This document shows positions 8,419 to 16,815 of a stretch of 64,000 bases of DNA, one piece after another; the first letter of the stretch is position 1, and each line of letters starts with the position of its first letter. This stretch comes from an uncultured Clostridia bacterium (GTDB lineage Bacteria; Bacillota; Clostridia; TANB77; RGIG9151). Made by a program: the position numbers and the translations under genes. The stretch spans positions 1 through 64,000 of the forward strand of contig CAKSUD010000001.1 in assembly GCA_934500865.1 (NCBI GenBank), written 5' to 3'. The notes below the pieces were generated by a model. It was not told where the DNA came from. It saw only the letters and a program-made list of their open reading frames with translations, and did not search any database.

Positions 8419-9045
8419 ATGGAACCAATAGTTTTAACTCATCCGTTGGTAAAACACAAACTTGCAATATTGAGGGATAAGAATTCAGGTACTAAAGAAT
8501 TTAGAGAGATTGCATCGGAACTTGCCACAATGCTTTGTTATGAAGCTACAAAAGATGCTCCGCTATATGAAACGGAGATAGAAACGCCGATTGCAAAAAT
8601 GAAAGTACAAAAGTTAGATGAAGATAATTATGCATTTTTACCTATTTTAAGAGCAGGAATGAGTATGGTAGACGGGATATTAAATATTATTCCAAATGCA
8701 AAAGTAGGTCATATAGGATTATTTAGAAATGAAGAAACATTAGAGCCTACCCAATATTACTTTAAAGTTCCTCACGGAATTGAAAACAGAACAGTAATAA
8801 TACTAGACCCAATGATAGCAACAGGAGGAAGTGCCTGTGATGCAATTCAAAGTCTAAAAAATATAGGAGTAAAGAAAATAAAATTTTTGGCAATAATCGC
8901 TGTGCCGGAGGGATTAAAGAGAATCCAAGAAGCACATCCTGATGTGCAAATTTATTGCACAAGTATAGATAGTCACTTGAATGAAAATGGTTATATTGTA
9001 CCAGGGTTAGGGGATGCCGGTGATCGTATTTACGGAACTAAGTAA
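8419..9045 (+). CDS. upp: Uracil phosphoribosyltransferase
   Basis: Salvages uracil to UMP using PRPP. The 208-aa product matches the family length. The PRPP-binding loop appears as VIILDPMIATGGSACDAI (about residues 123-140), preceded by LPILRAGMSMVDG, and followed by the uracil-binding C-terminal region (IVPGLGDAGDRIYGT). GGGGAGGAA precedes the ATG. The next gene, pyrH, phosphorylates the UMP made here, so the pair forms a two-step salvage route to UDP. The gene has its own promoter and a hairpin leader. Confidence 0.97.
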   Translation: MEPIVLTHPLVKHKLAILRDKNSGTKEFREIASELATMLCYEATKDAPLYETEIETPIAKMKVQKLDEDNYAFLPILRAGMSMVDGILNIIPNAKVGHIGLFRNEETLEPTQYYFKVPHGIENRTVIILDPMIATGGSACDAIQSLKNIGVKKIKFLAIIAVPEGLKRIQEAHPDVQIYCTSIDSHLNENGYIVPGLGDAGDRIYGTK

Positions 9046-9095
9046 TATTTCGGCTAAAATCACGTCCCAATTTATTTTGAAAAGGAGATAAAATT

Positions 9096-9833
9096 ATGAA
9101 GTATAAAAGAGTTTTACTTAAGTTAAGCGGTGGAGCCTTATCTAAGGATGAAAGACATGGTTATACAAAGGAAGCCCTAGAGCATATTACTGATGAAATT
9201 ATTGCTGCGGCTAATGCAGGTATTGAAGTGGCGATTGTTACTGGTGGAGGAAATATTTTTAGAGGCAGAGTTGCTGATGAGTGGAATTTTGAAAGAGCTG
9301 AGGCTGATAATATAGGAATGCTTGCTACAATTATGAACAGCTTAATGTTAAGAGGAGCTTTAACTGCAAAAGGAATGGAAAATGTAAGAGTTATGACTTC
9401 AATTCCTATGAATACAGTTGCAGAGCCATACATAAGACTAAAGGCATTAAAGTATTTAGATAGAGGAAGAGTTGTAATTTTTGGTGGTGGAACAGGAAAT
9501 CCTTTTGTTACTACTGATTATACTTCTATTCAAAAGGCTTTGGAGATTAGAGCAGATGTTGTTTTAATGGCTAAAGAAGGAGTAAATGGTATATATACAG
9601 CTAACCCTAAAGATGATCCAAATGCTAAGAGGTATAAAACAGCTACTTATGAAGAAGTTATTGCAAAGAAACTTCAGGTGGCTGATCAATCAGCATTTAT
9701 ACTAGCTAGTGAGTATAAGATGCCTATGTATGTGTTTGATTTTGATGAAAAGGATTCTGTTGTTAGATTGTGCAACGGAGAAAATATTGGTACATATGTT
9801 GGTGAAGATTGCGTAACGGAAATGTACGAATAG
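9096..9833 (+). CDS. pyrH: Uridylate kinase (UMP kinase)
   Basis: Bacterial-type UMP kinase of the amino-acid-kinase fold, converting UMP to UDP. The 245-aa protein starts YKRVLLKLSGGALS, the phosphate-binding start of the family, followed by VTGGGNIFRG, the RALTAKG-like region and FGGGTGNPFVTTD, then MAKEGVNGIYTANPK. The ATG follows AAAAGGAGATAAA. pyrH usually sits with tsf and frr; here it lies 50 bp after upp and 30 bp before a polytopic glycosyltransferase-like gene. Confidence 0.97.
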   Translation: MKYKRVLLKLSGGALSKDERHGYTKEALEHITDEIIAAANAGIEVAIVTGGGNIFRGRVADEWNFERAEADNIGMLATIMNSLMLRGALTAKGMENVRVMTSIPMNTVAEPYIRLKALKYLDRGRVVIFGGGTGNPFVTTDYTSIQKALEIRADVVLMAKEGVNGIYTANPKDDPNAKRYKTATYEEVIAKKLQVADQSAFILASEYKMPMYVFDFDEKDSVVRLCNGENIGTYVGEDCVTEMYE

Positions 9834-9863
9834 ATATTTACAATGAATTTTAGGAGAAGTTAA

Positions 9864-11648
9864 ATGAAAAAGTTGGGATATTTAAAAAATATTTTATTTA
9901 ATTCAGCTATTTTGATATTAACATTTATAGCGGTAGTGTTAATAGTTTCTTCGAGCCTATTATTAATGCATATTAATATCTCAAAAGTATCTTTTATAGT
10001 ATCAGGAGTTATTACATTAGCGGTATATTTTCTTATATACCGCTTTTTGCGTTTAAAAAAATCGGAGAGCACATTGGCTGAGAATGTTGGTGGGGCAATA
10101 CTTGGAATATGTGTTTTTTTCATTTCATTGTTTGTTTGCACACAAATTTACGATTTGGCACACGATAGCAATTGGTATCATAAGGCTGCAATAGGATGTA
10201 TGGCTAATGGTTGGAATCCTTGTTATGAAAACATTACTGAGTTTGGTAGCCGTTCTAAAATAGGAATAGGGAATTTACCTGACTGTGGGATTTGGGTTGA
10301 ACATTATTGCAAGGCTTCGTGGATTTTTGGTGCTAATGTATATTCGATTACCGGAGACATTGAAACTGCTAAATCAATTAATATATTGATGGTATATGTG
10401 TTATTTTGCTTTGCTTACTGTATATTATCTAAATACCTTAAAAATTGGCAGTCTATTATAATTGCTGTGCTTTTAACATTTAACCCGATTATATTGTCTC
10501 AAGTTTTTTCCCTTTATATAGATAATTTGTTGATGACAACATTATTTGTTATTGTACTTTTATTGGCAGATATAACATATAAAAAAGAATTTAATGATGT
10601 AAAAAAGATTAACTTTTTAGCATTATTCTCGGCAATAGTTATTTGTATAAATATAAAATTTACCGGATTAGCATATGCGGGGATTTTTTGCTTTATCTTT
10701 TACTTAGTGTGGTTAGGTATTAGCATAAAAGATAAGAACTTTAAAAAGGTATTTATTTGGATGACTGCTTTTTATTTAGTTACATGCATAGTAGCAATAA
10801 TTTTAGTTGGATTTTCTAGCTATGTAAAGAATTTTGTTGAGCATGGGCATCCGTTATATCCTCTTGCTGGTGAAGGAAAAGTAGATATAATGACGGGTAA
10901 CCAGCCATCATCTTTTGATAATATGATTGGAGTAAAAAAACTTATTTATTCTGTATTTTCAGAAACAGATAACATAGTTGGGGATGGAAGAAGTCCTAAA
11001 CTTAAAGTTCCATTTAGGGTAAGTGAGTATGAAAAGGAAATATGTAAAAAGGGAGCGGATATAAGAATTGCTGGATTTGGTCCTCTTTTTAGTGGAATCT
11101 TATGTGTTTGTGCGCCGATTATATTATACGGATTGTTTTATTTATATAAAAAGGATAAAGAATGGTTTTGTATATATTTAACTTTACTTTGTATAATAGG
11201 TGGAATGCTACTTTTAATTCAAGAGAGCTGGTGGGCAAGATATTCGCCATATTTTTATCTTGTACCTTTAATGGCACTTATGATATTATTTAGCATATGG
11301 AACAGCCAAGGAAAAAGTGGTTTTGGTATAACTGGTTTGGGTATTTCTATTGTTTTAAGTGCGATTATATTTTTTAATAGTACATATTTTATGGATTATC
11401 CGATAAATTGCAGAAAAGAAACGATAACTATTAAAGAGAATTTGGCTAAGGTTAGTGAGATTTCTAAGAGTCAGAGAGTGAATATTAAGTTTTTTACCTA
11501 TGCTTATTACGGGTTAGAATTTAATTTTAGAGATTATGGAATAAATTATAAGATTGTTGGTAGGACAACCGGAGAATTAGTACCGGTTTATGGTAAAATG
11601 GCTGAAATGGAGGTAATTTACAATGAAGAAAATTTGCTCAATAATTAA
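9864..11648 (+). CDS. Polytopic GT-C-type glycosyltransferase-like protein
   Basis: A 594-aa integral membrane protein with about 11-13 hydrophobic spans. After the first spans there is a loop containing HDSNWYHKAA (about residue 100), which fits the acidic catalytic motif of the first large loop in GT-C enzymes that use polyprenyl-phosphate sugars. A further loop (GHPLYPLAGEGKVD) is also typical of this fold. The C-terminal third has a soluble tail. The next gene overlaps it by 26 bp and encodes a UbiA-type phosphoribosyltransferase-like enzyme, which suggests that this protein consumes the lipid-linked sugar made there. No precise family is recognised and the acceptor is unknown. Confidence 0.6.
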   Translation: MKKLGYLKNILFNSAILILTFIAVVLIVSSSLLLMHINISKVSFIVSGVITLAVYFLIYRFLRLKKSESTLAENVGGAILGICVFFISLFVCTQIYDLAHDSNWYHKAAIGCMANGWNPCYENITEFGSRSKIGIGNLPDCGIWVEHYCKASWIFGANVYSITGDIETAKSINILMVYVLFCFAYCILSKYLKNWQSIIIAVLLTFNPIILSQVFSLYIDNLLMTTLFVIVLLLADITYKKEFNDVKKINFLALFSAIVICINIKFTGLAYAGIFCFIFYLVWLGISIKDKNFKKVFIWMTAFYLVTCIVAIILVGFSSYVKNFVEHGHPLYPLAGEGKVDIMTGNQPSSFDNMIGVKKLIYSVFSETDNIVGDGRSPKLKVPFRVSEYEKEICKKGADIRIAGFGPLFSGILCVCAPIILYGLFYLYKKDKEWFCIYLTLLCIIGGMLLLIQESWWARYSPYFYLVPLMALMILFSIWNSQGKSGFGITGLGISIVLSAIIFFNSTYFMDYPINCRKETITIKENLAKVSEISKSQRVNIKFFTYAYYGLEFNFRDYGINYKIVGRTTGELVPVYGKMAEMEVIYNEENLLNN

Positions 11649-12489
11649 ATTGATGCGTCCACATCATTATATAAAAAATGGCTTGTTATTTTTACCGCTT
11701 GTTTTTAGCGGAAATTTATTAAATAAAGACTTCCTTATTGTATTAATGATAGGCTTTTTGGCTTTTTGTCTTTCTTCATCAGTTATTTATATAATAAATG
11801 ATATTTTTGATGTGGAAAAAGATAAATTGCATCCTAAAAAATGCAAAAGACCAATAGCATCGGGTGAAATTTCAATTAAATTTGCTTGGGTTTTAGCTAT
11901 TTTATTACTAGCAGTAGTTGTGGCATTAAATTACATTATTGCAAGTAACAACATTGGTGCTTGGGTACTTTTAGGATTATATATTGTGCTAAACTTTGCA
12001 TACAGTATGGGATTAAAACAAGTACCGTTATTAGATATTGCAATATTAGTTTCTGGATTTTTAATTAGAGTCTTATATGGAGCAAGTATAATAAGTGTTG
12101 TTGTTTCTAATTGGCTATACTTAACTGTAATTGCTATGGCTTTTTATTTGGGATTAGGAAAAAGAAGAAATGAAATGGCTAGACAGGGAAGTGATACAAG
12201 AAAAGTTTTGCAATTTTATAATTATAATTTTCTAGATAAGAATATGTATTTGGCTAATGCACTTACAATTGTTTTTTATTCGCTTTGGTGTGTTGATGCC
12301 GGAACTATTGCGAGATTTTCGAACAAATTGATTTGGACAGTTCCACTAGTTATGCTAATAAGTATGAAATATAGCTTAAATATAGAAGGAAATTCAGATG
12401 GAGACCCTGTTGATGTGGTATTGAGTGATAAGATTTTAGTAGTGTTAGCTATGATTTATGTAATTTCGATATTAATTCTTACGTATTAA
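11623..12489 (+). CDS. UbiA-family decaprenyl-phosphate phosphoribosyltransferase-like protein
   Basis: Polytopic 288-aa UbiA prenyltransferase. The start RPHHYIKNGLLFLPLVFSG matches the Rv3806c (DPPR synthase) subgroup, whose members begin RPxQWxKN, rather than menaquinone or heme prenyltransferases. The first Asp-rich site is N59 DIFD VEKD67, followed by HPKKCKRPIASG, and a second region is LLDIAILVSGFLIRVLYG. DPPR synthases transfer phosphoribose from PRPP to polyprenyl phosphate, the first step to lipid-linked ribose or arabinose. The ATG follows GGAGGTAATTTACA and overlaps the upstream GT-C-like gene by 26 bp, implying coupled expression. Substrate is inferred from subgroup resemblance. 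Confidence 0.78.
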   Translation: MKKICSIIKLMRPHHYIKNGLLFLPLVFSGNLLNKDFLIVLMIGFLAFCLSSSVIYIINDIFDVEKDKLHPKKCKRPIASGEISIKFAWVLAILLLAVVVALNYIIASNNIGAWVLLGLYIVLNFAYSMGLKQVPLLDIAILVSGFLIRVLYGASIISVVVSNWLYLTVIAMAFYLGLGKRRNEMARQGSDTRKVLQFYNYNFLDKNMYLANALTIVFYSLWCVDAGTIARFSNKLIWTVPLVMLISMKYSLNIEGNSDGDPVDVVLSDKILVVLAMIYVISILILTY

Positions 12490-12510
12490 AATGAATATGA
12501 AAAATTAAGA

Positions 12511-12574
12511 AAACAGTGTACTATATCGGCTGAAAAAAACAATTTTTGTTTTACACGGCATAGCACACTGTTTT
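12511..12574. repeat. Palindromic intergenic repeat, copy 1
   Basis: Imperfect arms of 15 bases (12511-12525 and 12560-12574) share AAACAGTGT and close a 34-base interior with a weaker inner hairpin (AAAAAC/GTTTT). The left arm holds AGTGTACTATA, an 11-mer found again at 17964 and 21879. It lies downstream of the UbiA-like gene and may serve as its terminator. Confidence 0.7.
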
Positions 12575-12614
12575 ATTATGACGGAAAATGTTTTTTACAA
12601 TTTTAAAGTAAAAA

Positions 12615-12642
12615 ATAAGAAGAACCTTTAAGTTCTTCTTAT
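12615..12642 (-). terminator. Terminator of tRNA-Leu
   Basis: An 11-bp stem (12615-12625 with 12632-12642) is followed on the minus strand by a T-rich run. It lies directly 3' of tRNA-Leu, four bases beyond the encoded CCA end. Confidence 0.85.
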
Positions 12643-12645
12643 CTT

Positions 12646-12732
12646 TGGTGCGCGAAACCGGAATCGAACCGGTACGGTATCGCTACCGCAGGATTTTAAG
12701 TCCTGTGCGTCTGCCTGTTCCGCCACTCGCGC
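12646..12732 (-). tRNA. tRNA-Leu (UAA)
   Basis: An 87-nt class II tRNA with encoded CCA (TGG on the plus strand at 12646-12648). The acceptor stem GCGCGAG pairs with TTCGCGC; the anticodon loop reads ACTTAAAAT, giving anticodon UAA. It has a long variable arm (GCGGTAGCGATACCGT region) and a GGTTCGATTCC T arm. The long variable arm agrees with leucine identity. It is a single-gene unit transcribed opposite to the flagellin gene. Confidence 0.97.
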
Positions 12733-13022
12733 ATGAGCATATAATAGCACATAGTCATTTTGTTGTCAATTAAAAAAACAAAAAAATTGTAGAATTTTTT
12801 TTCACTAAATATAAATAGCTAACATTAATATTGCTATAATACAGTAATACAGTGAAAAAAATGAAATTATAAAAAAAATAAAAAAAATTTTTAAAAAGTG
12901 TTAAGAAAAAAAAATTAAATACGATAAAGGAATTGTAAAGGATATAAAGATGTTAAAAATGGATGTTCAAAAGATGGATGTCAAGGAAGAAAAAGACGGT
13001 AAAAATTAAGGAGGAATTAATC
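12733..13022. other. AT-rich intergenic region upstream of flagellin
   Basis: 290 bases between the tRNA-Leu 5' end and the flagellin start. It is extremely A-rich, with runs of A and T around 12770-12800 and 12870-12915. The only elements seen are the possible sigma-28 promoter at 12901-12928, two GATGT-containing short repeats near 12962-12981, and the strong ribosome site AAGGAGG before 13023. Part of it may form the tRNA-Leu promoter on the minus strand. Confidence 0.6.
12901..12928 (+). promoter_or_regulatory. Possible sigma-28 (SigD/FliA) promoter of flagellin
   Basis: TTAA (12901-12904), 15-base spacer, then TACGATAA (12920-12927), compared with the consensus TAAA-N15-GCCGATAA. Six of eight -10 bases match. 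The position, about 95 bases before the flagellin ATG, suits a class III flagellar gene with a leader. No regulator is visible nearby. Confidence 0.5.
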
Positions 13023-14465
13023 ATGAGGATTAATCACAACATTTCGGCAATTAATGCCCACAGACAATTATCATCAAATCAAGGAGCTACATCAAAGTCA
13101 TTACAAAAATTATCATCAGGTTTAAGAATTAACAGTGCAGCTGATGATGCAGCAGGACTCGCTATAAGTGAGAAAATGAGAACACAAATCAGAGGTTTGG
13201 AGAAAGCTCAAAGTAATGCACAAGACAGTATATCTTTGATTCAAACTGCAGAAGGAGCCTTACAAGAAGTAAGTAATATTTTGCAGAGAATGAGGGAATT
13301 AAGCGTTCAATCTATGAACGGTATTCTTTCTGAAACTGAAAAGGATGCAATATCTGCTGAAATGACGCAACTTAGACAAGAAGTCGATCGTATTGCAGAA
13401 ACAAGTAAATTTAATAATACATATCTTCTCAAAGGTACGCTTGGTATGACTGCAAATACTGCAACGTCAAGTATTTATACAACTAATTCTGTTACAGGAA
13501 AAGCTGAATTAATGAACGGAGTAGTTGGTTTAGATGTAGCTGCTGCTGAGAAGAATACAGAATATACAATTTCTGTGGGTAATAAAACAGTATACAATGC
13601 TTCTACTAAAGATGATGCAGAAGCTAAGTATGTTATACCTGCAGCGGCAGATGGAAATACCGCAAAGGAAAGTGATAATGCAAACTATGCTAATAAGGCA
13701 GGAAAATGGATAAAAACTGATGGTAGTGAGTATGATCCAGCGGCTGATGGAGCTGACCCTACGGCTGTTGCAAAATATATCATACCAGATGATGCTGATG
13801 GTAGAACAATTAAAAATGATACTGAAGGAGTAAGCGGAAAGTCTGGCTGGGTAAAAGCTGAGACATCTCAAGCACTTCAAATCACATATAAAGATATATC
13901 TGGTAAAGAAGTAACAGCAACAAGCACAATTGACCCGGCTTCTACATTCTCTGGTTTCATTGGATTCACAGATGCAAATGATAGCGATTCAGGTATTAAG
14001 ATTCAAGTTGAAGATATGGATTTAGCTCAATTAGATGGTGTAGTTGTTAACACATCTGATGGCGGAAAGACGAATCTTCACATCGGTGCTAACTCAGTTG
14101 ATGCCCCATTAAAAATTGAAATTCCTGATTTAAGAGCTAGAGCTCTTGGAATAGAAGACTTAAGCATAGTTACAACAAATGATGCAAAGCAAACTTTGGA
14201 TAAAATAGATAATGCACTTACAACATTAAGCTCAGCAAGAGGTAACTTAGGTGCATACCAAAACAGACTTGAATATACATTAAATAGCTTGGCAGCTTCT
14301 GCTGAGAACTTAACAGCGGCTGAATCAAGAATTAGAGATGTTGATATGGCTAAGGAAATGATGACATTTACACAAGCTAATATCCTTAACCAATCTGCTA
14401 CTGCAATGCTTGCACAAGCAAATCAACAACCTCAAACAGTATTACAATTATTACAAGGATTATAA
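13023..14465 (+). CDS. fliC: Flagellin
   Basis: Structural subunit of the flagellar filament, 480 aa. The N-terminal D0/D1 region (MRINHNISAINAHRQL, SSGLRINSAADDAAGLAISEKM, and the LSVQSMNG end) and the C-terminal D1/D0 region (ARGNLGAYQNRLEYT, RIRDVDMAKEMM, MLAQANQQPQTVLQLLQ) are canonical. The central variable part, about residues 145-380, includes a tandem duplication beginning AKYVIP (residue 201) and AKYIIP (residue 250). The ATG at 13023 follows AAGGAGG; an upstream in-frame reading lacks the conserved start. The gene is monocistronic between an AT-rich leader and a strong terminator, which fits very high expression. Whether other flagellar genes lie nearby cannot be seen. Confidence 0.97.
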   Translation: MRINHNISAINAHRQLSSNQGATSKSLQKLSSGLRINSAADDAAGLAISEKMRTQIRGLEKAQSNAQDSISLIQTAEGALQEVSNILQRMRELSVQSMNGILSETEKDAISAEMTQLRQEVDRIAETSKFNNTYLLKGTLGMTANTATSSIYTTNSVTGKAELMNGVVGLDVAAAEKNTEYTISVGNKTVYNASTKDDAEAKYVIPAAADGNTAKESDNANYANKAGKWIKTDGSEYDPAADGADPTAVAKYIIPDDADGRTIKNDTEGVSGKSGWVKAETSQALQITYKDISGKEVTATSTIDPASTFSGFIGFTDANDSDSGIKIQVEDMDLAQLDGVVVNTSDGGKTNLHIGANSVDAPLKIEIPDLRARALGIEDLSIVTTNDAKQTLDKIDNALTTLSSARGNLGAYQNRLEYTLNSLAASAENLTAAESRIRDVDMAKEMMTFTQANILNQSATAMLAQANQQPQTVLQLLQGL

Positions 14466-14478
14466 TTTTTGAATTTGG

Positions 14479-14506
14479 AAGCTCGGTTAAAAAGCCGAGC
14501 TTTTTT
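14479..14506 (+). terminator. Terminator of flagellin
   Basis: An 8-bp stem AAGCTCGG (14479-14486) with CCGAGCTT (14495-14502) is followed by TTTT. It ends the flagellin transcript. Confidence 0.9.
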
Positions 14507-14556
14507 CTTGATTAAAAAAAACAAAAGTGATAGACTAAGACTTGAGGAGATAACAA

Positions 14557-16803
14557 ATGAAAATAGTTGTAAACAATAAAAATGAAAAAATTCCTAAAGA
14601 GTTAATAGAAGCTTGTAATAATGATAAAATAGTAGCTAAGGTTTTTTATAATAGAGGAATAAGAAATATAAAAGAATATAATGAAATTGTGAACGCTAAT
14701 AATTATACTCCATATAATCCAAGTGACTTTCCGAGAATAAAAGAGGCTTGTGAAATAATCAGTAATTCTATAAAAGCGGGAGAAAAAATTGCAGTATATG
14801 GCGATTATGATGTTGATGGTGTTACTGCTACATCGGTACTGGTTTTGGCTTTAAAAAAACTTAATGCCAATGTTATATATCATGTGCCGGATAGATTCTC
14901 AGAAGGGTATGGAATGAATGAGAATGTGGTAAGAGAACTAGCTAAAAATGGCGTTAAGACGATTATAACTTGTGACTGTGGCATTTCTAATTTTGATGAA
15001 ATAAAGTTGGCTAAGGAGCTTGGAATGAAGGTTGTCTTAACTGACCACCATACTATTGGAGACGATGTGCCTAATGCAGATGTTGTAATAAATTATAAAA
15101 TGTTGAATGCTGAAAATCCGGCGAGAAATATATCTGGTTGTGCGACTGCATATTATTTGGTATTGGCATTAAATGATTACTTAGGAAAAGAAGCTGATGA
15201 TTATACAGATTTAGTGGCACTTTCTACTATTTCTGATGTTATGCCACTAAGAGGTGAGAGCAGGTTTTTATTCCAAAAGGGATGCAAAAAACTTATTGAT
15301 GGAGAAAGATTAGGTGTAAGAGCATTATTTAAATATATGTCTTCACCTGTTACAAATGCAGACGATATAGGTTTTCAAATCGCTCCAAGAATCAATGCTG
15401 TTGGAAGAATGGATACTGCAAGAACTGCTGTTGACCTTTTCTTGACAGAAGATGAAAAATTGGCAGATGAACTTGCACTTAAAATTAATCAGTTTAATAC
15501 TGAAAGAAAAAACATTCAAAACGATATTTATGAACAAGCAAAAGAACAGGTAGAAACGAAGAAACTTAACAAAAAAATTCTAGTTTTATATGGGGAAGAT
15601 TGGCATCATGGTATTATTGGAATTGTTGCCGGTAAGATATGTGAAGAGTATAAAAAGCCTTGTATAATTTTAACTACTAATGATGATGGAGAGACATTGG
15701 TTGGGTCTGCACGTTCTACGGAACATCTTAATATTTATGAAACATTAAAGAGGTTTAGTGATGATTTAGTTAAATTTGGCGGACATTCTCAAGCAGCAGG
15801 TCTGTCTCTTAAGTTAAAAAACTTAGATAAATTTACAAAAGAAATTGAAAATTATGCTGATTTATATCTTGAAGATGATTATGAAGAAAAGATATATGTA
15901 GATGCAATGTTACCGTTTGAAAGTGTAAATGAAGAATTGTTTGAAAATTTGAAATTAGGTGAGCCATATGGTGAGGCTTTTTCTGCTCCTGTATTTGTAA
16001 TGAATAATGTGGTTATATCTAAAGAAACTATAAATCAAGGTAAACATCATTTCTTAGTACTAAAAGATGAAATGAAAAATGAGATAGGAACAACTTTATG
16101 GAATTATGGTTCGGAAAAATTAGAGGGTAAAAAATGTACAATTATTTTTGGAATTTTTAAGGATACGTATAAAGAGAGAAATGAAATTAAGATTAAAGTT
16201 CAAGAAATCTTTTTTGATGATATTGAAATTGAAGATAATAAAATAAAAATAATTGACAGAAGGAATATTCCTATCGAAAATGTAATACAAGAATTTAAGA
16301 ATTCCGAAATATACTATGAAGGACCTATAATGTATAAGCCTAATTTACCTACGGTAAATTGCAATTATGATGAAAGAGTTAATTCCTTGATATTGTATTC
16401 TTTGCCGAAAAGTAATAAGATTTTTAATAGAATTGTTGAAGATTTACATCCTGAGAAAATAATCTTGAATTATTCATACTTACCTAAATACGATGTAGAC
16501 AGTTTTACAAAGATGTTTTTAGGTGTTATAAAAAATATTGTTAGAAATAGAAATGGAATTATTAGTATTGGTAAATTTGCTGAGATAATGCAGGTAGAAG
16601 AAGAATTTATAAATACTTTTAGCAGATTACTTTCTGATTATGGATATTTTGATTTTTACAATGTTGATGCCATTGAGATTAAATATGAAATAAAGAAAAA
16701 GAGTAAGAAGGATAATAAATTCTTAGAAAAAATGGTTATTAAGTATCTACGTGAAAAAGAAGAGTATGTAAATTATATGAAAAATAGTATAATTAATAAA
16801 TAG
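14557..16803 (+). CDS. recJ: Single-stranded-DNA-specific exonuclease RecJ
   Basis: 5'-3' ssDNA exonuclease of the DHH superfamily, used in recombination, mismatch and base-excision repair. The 748-aa protein shows the DHH motifs GDYDVDGVTAT (about residue 87), CDCGIS, and LTDHHTIG, and the DHHA1 region with WHHGIIGIVAGKI and FGGHSQAAGLSL. A roughly 200-residue C-terminal part beyond the core agrees with the longer Firmicute RecJ proteins (about 750-800 aa). Start follows TTGAGGAGATAAC. The S41 peptidase gene starts 12 bp later. Confidence 0.95.
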   Translation: MKIVVNNKNEKIPKELIEACNNDKIVAKVFYNRGIRNIKEYNEIVNANNYTPYNPSDFPRIKEACEIISNSIKAGEKIAVYGDYDVDGVTATSVLVLALKKLNANVIYHVPDRFSEGYGMNENVVRELAKNGVKTIITCDCGISNFDEIKLAKELGMKVVLTDHHTIGDDVPNADVVINYKMLNAENPARNISGCATAYYLVLALNDYLGKEADDYTDLVALSTISDVMPLRGESRFLFQKGCKKLIDGERLGVRALFKYMSSPVTNADDIGFQIAPRINAVGRMDTARTAVDLFLTEDEKLADELALKINQFNTERKNIQNDIYEQAKEQVETKKLNKKILVLYGEDWHHGIIGIVAGKICEEYKKPCIILTTNDDGETLVGSARSTEHLNIYETLKRFSDDLVKFGGHSQAAGLSLKLKNLDKFTKEIENYADLYLEDDYEEKIYVDAMLPFESVNEELFENLKLGEPYGEAFSAPVFVMNNVVISKETINQGKHHFLVLKDEMKNEIGTTLWNYGSEKLEGKKCTIIFGIFKDTYKERNEIKIKVQEIFFDDIEIEDNKIKIIDRRNIPIENVIQEFKNSEIYYEGPIMYKPNLPTVNCNYDERVNSLILYSLPKSNKIFNRIVEDLHPEKIILNYSYLPKYDVDSFTKMFLGVIKNIVRNRNGIISIGKFAEIMQVEEEFINTFSRLLSDYGYFDFYNVDAIEIKYEIKKKSKKDNKFLEKMVIKYLREKEEYVNYMKNSIINK

Positions 16804-16815
16804 GAGGATAAAGAA

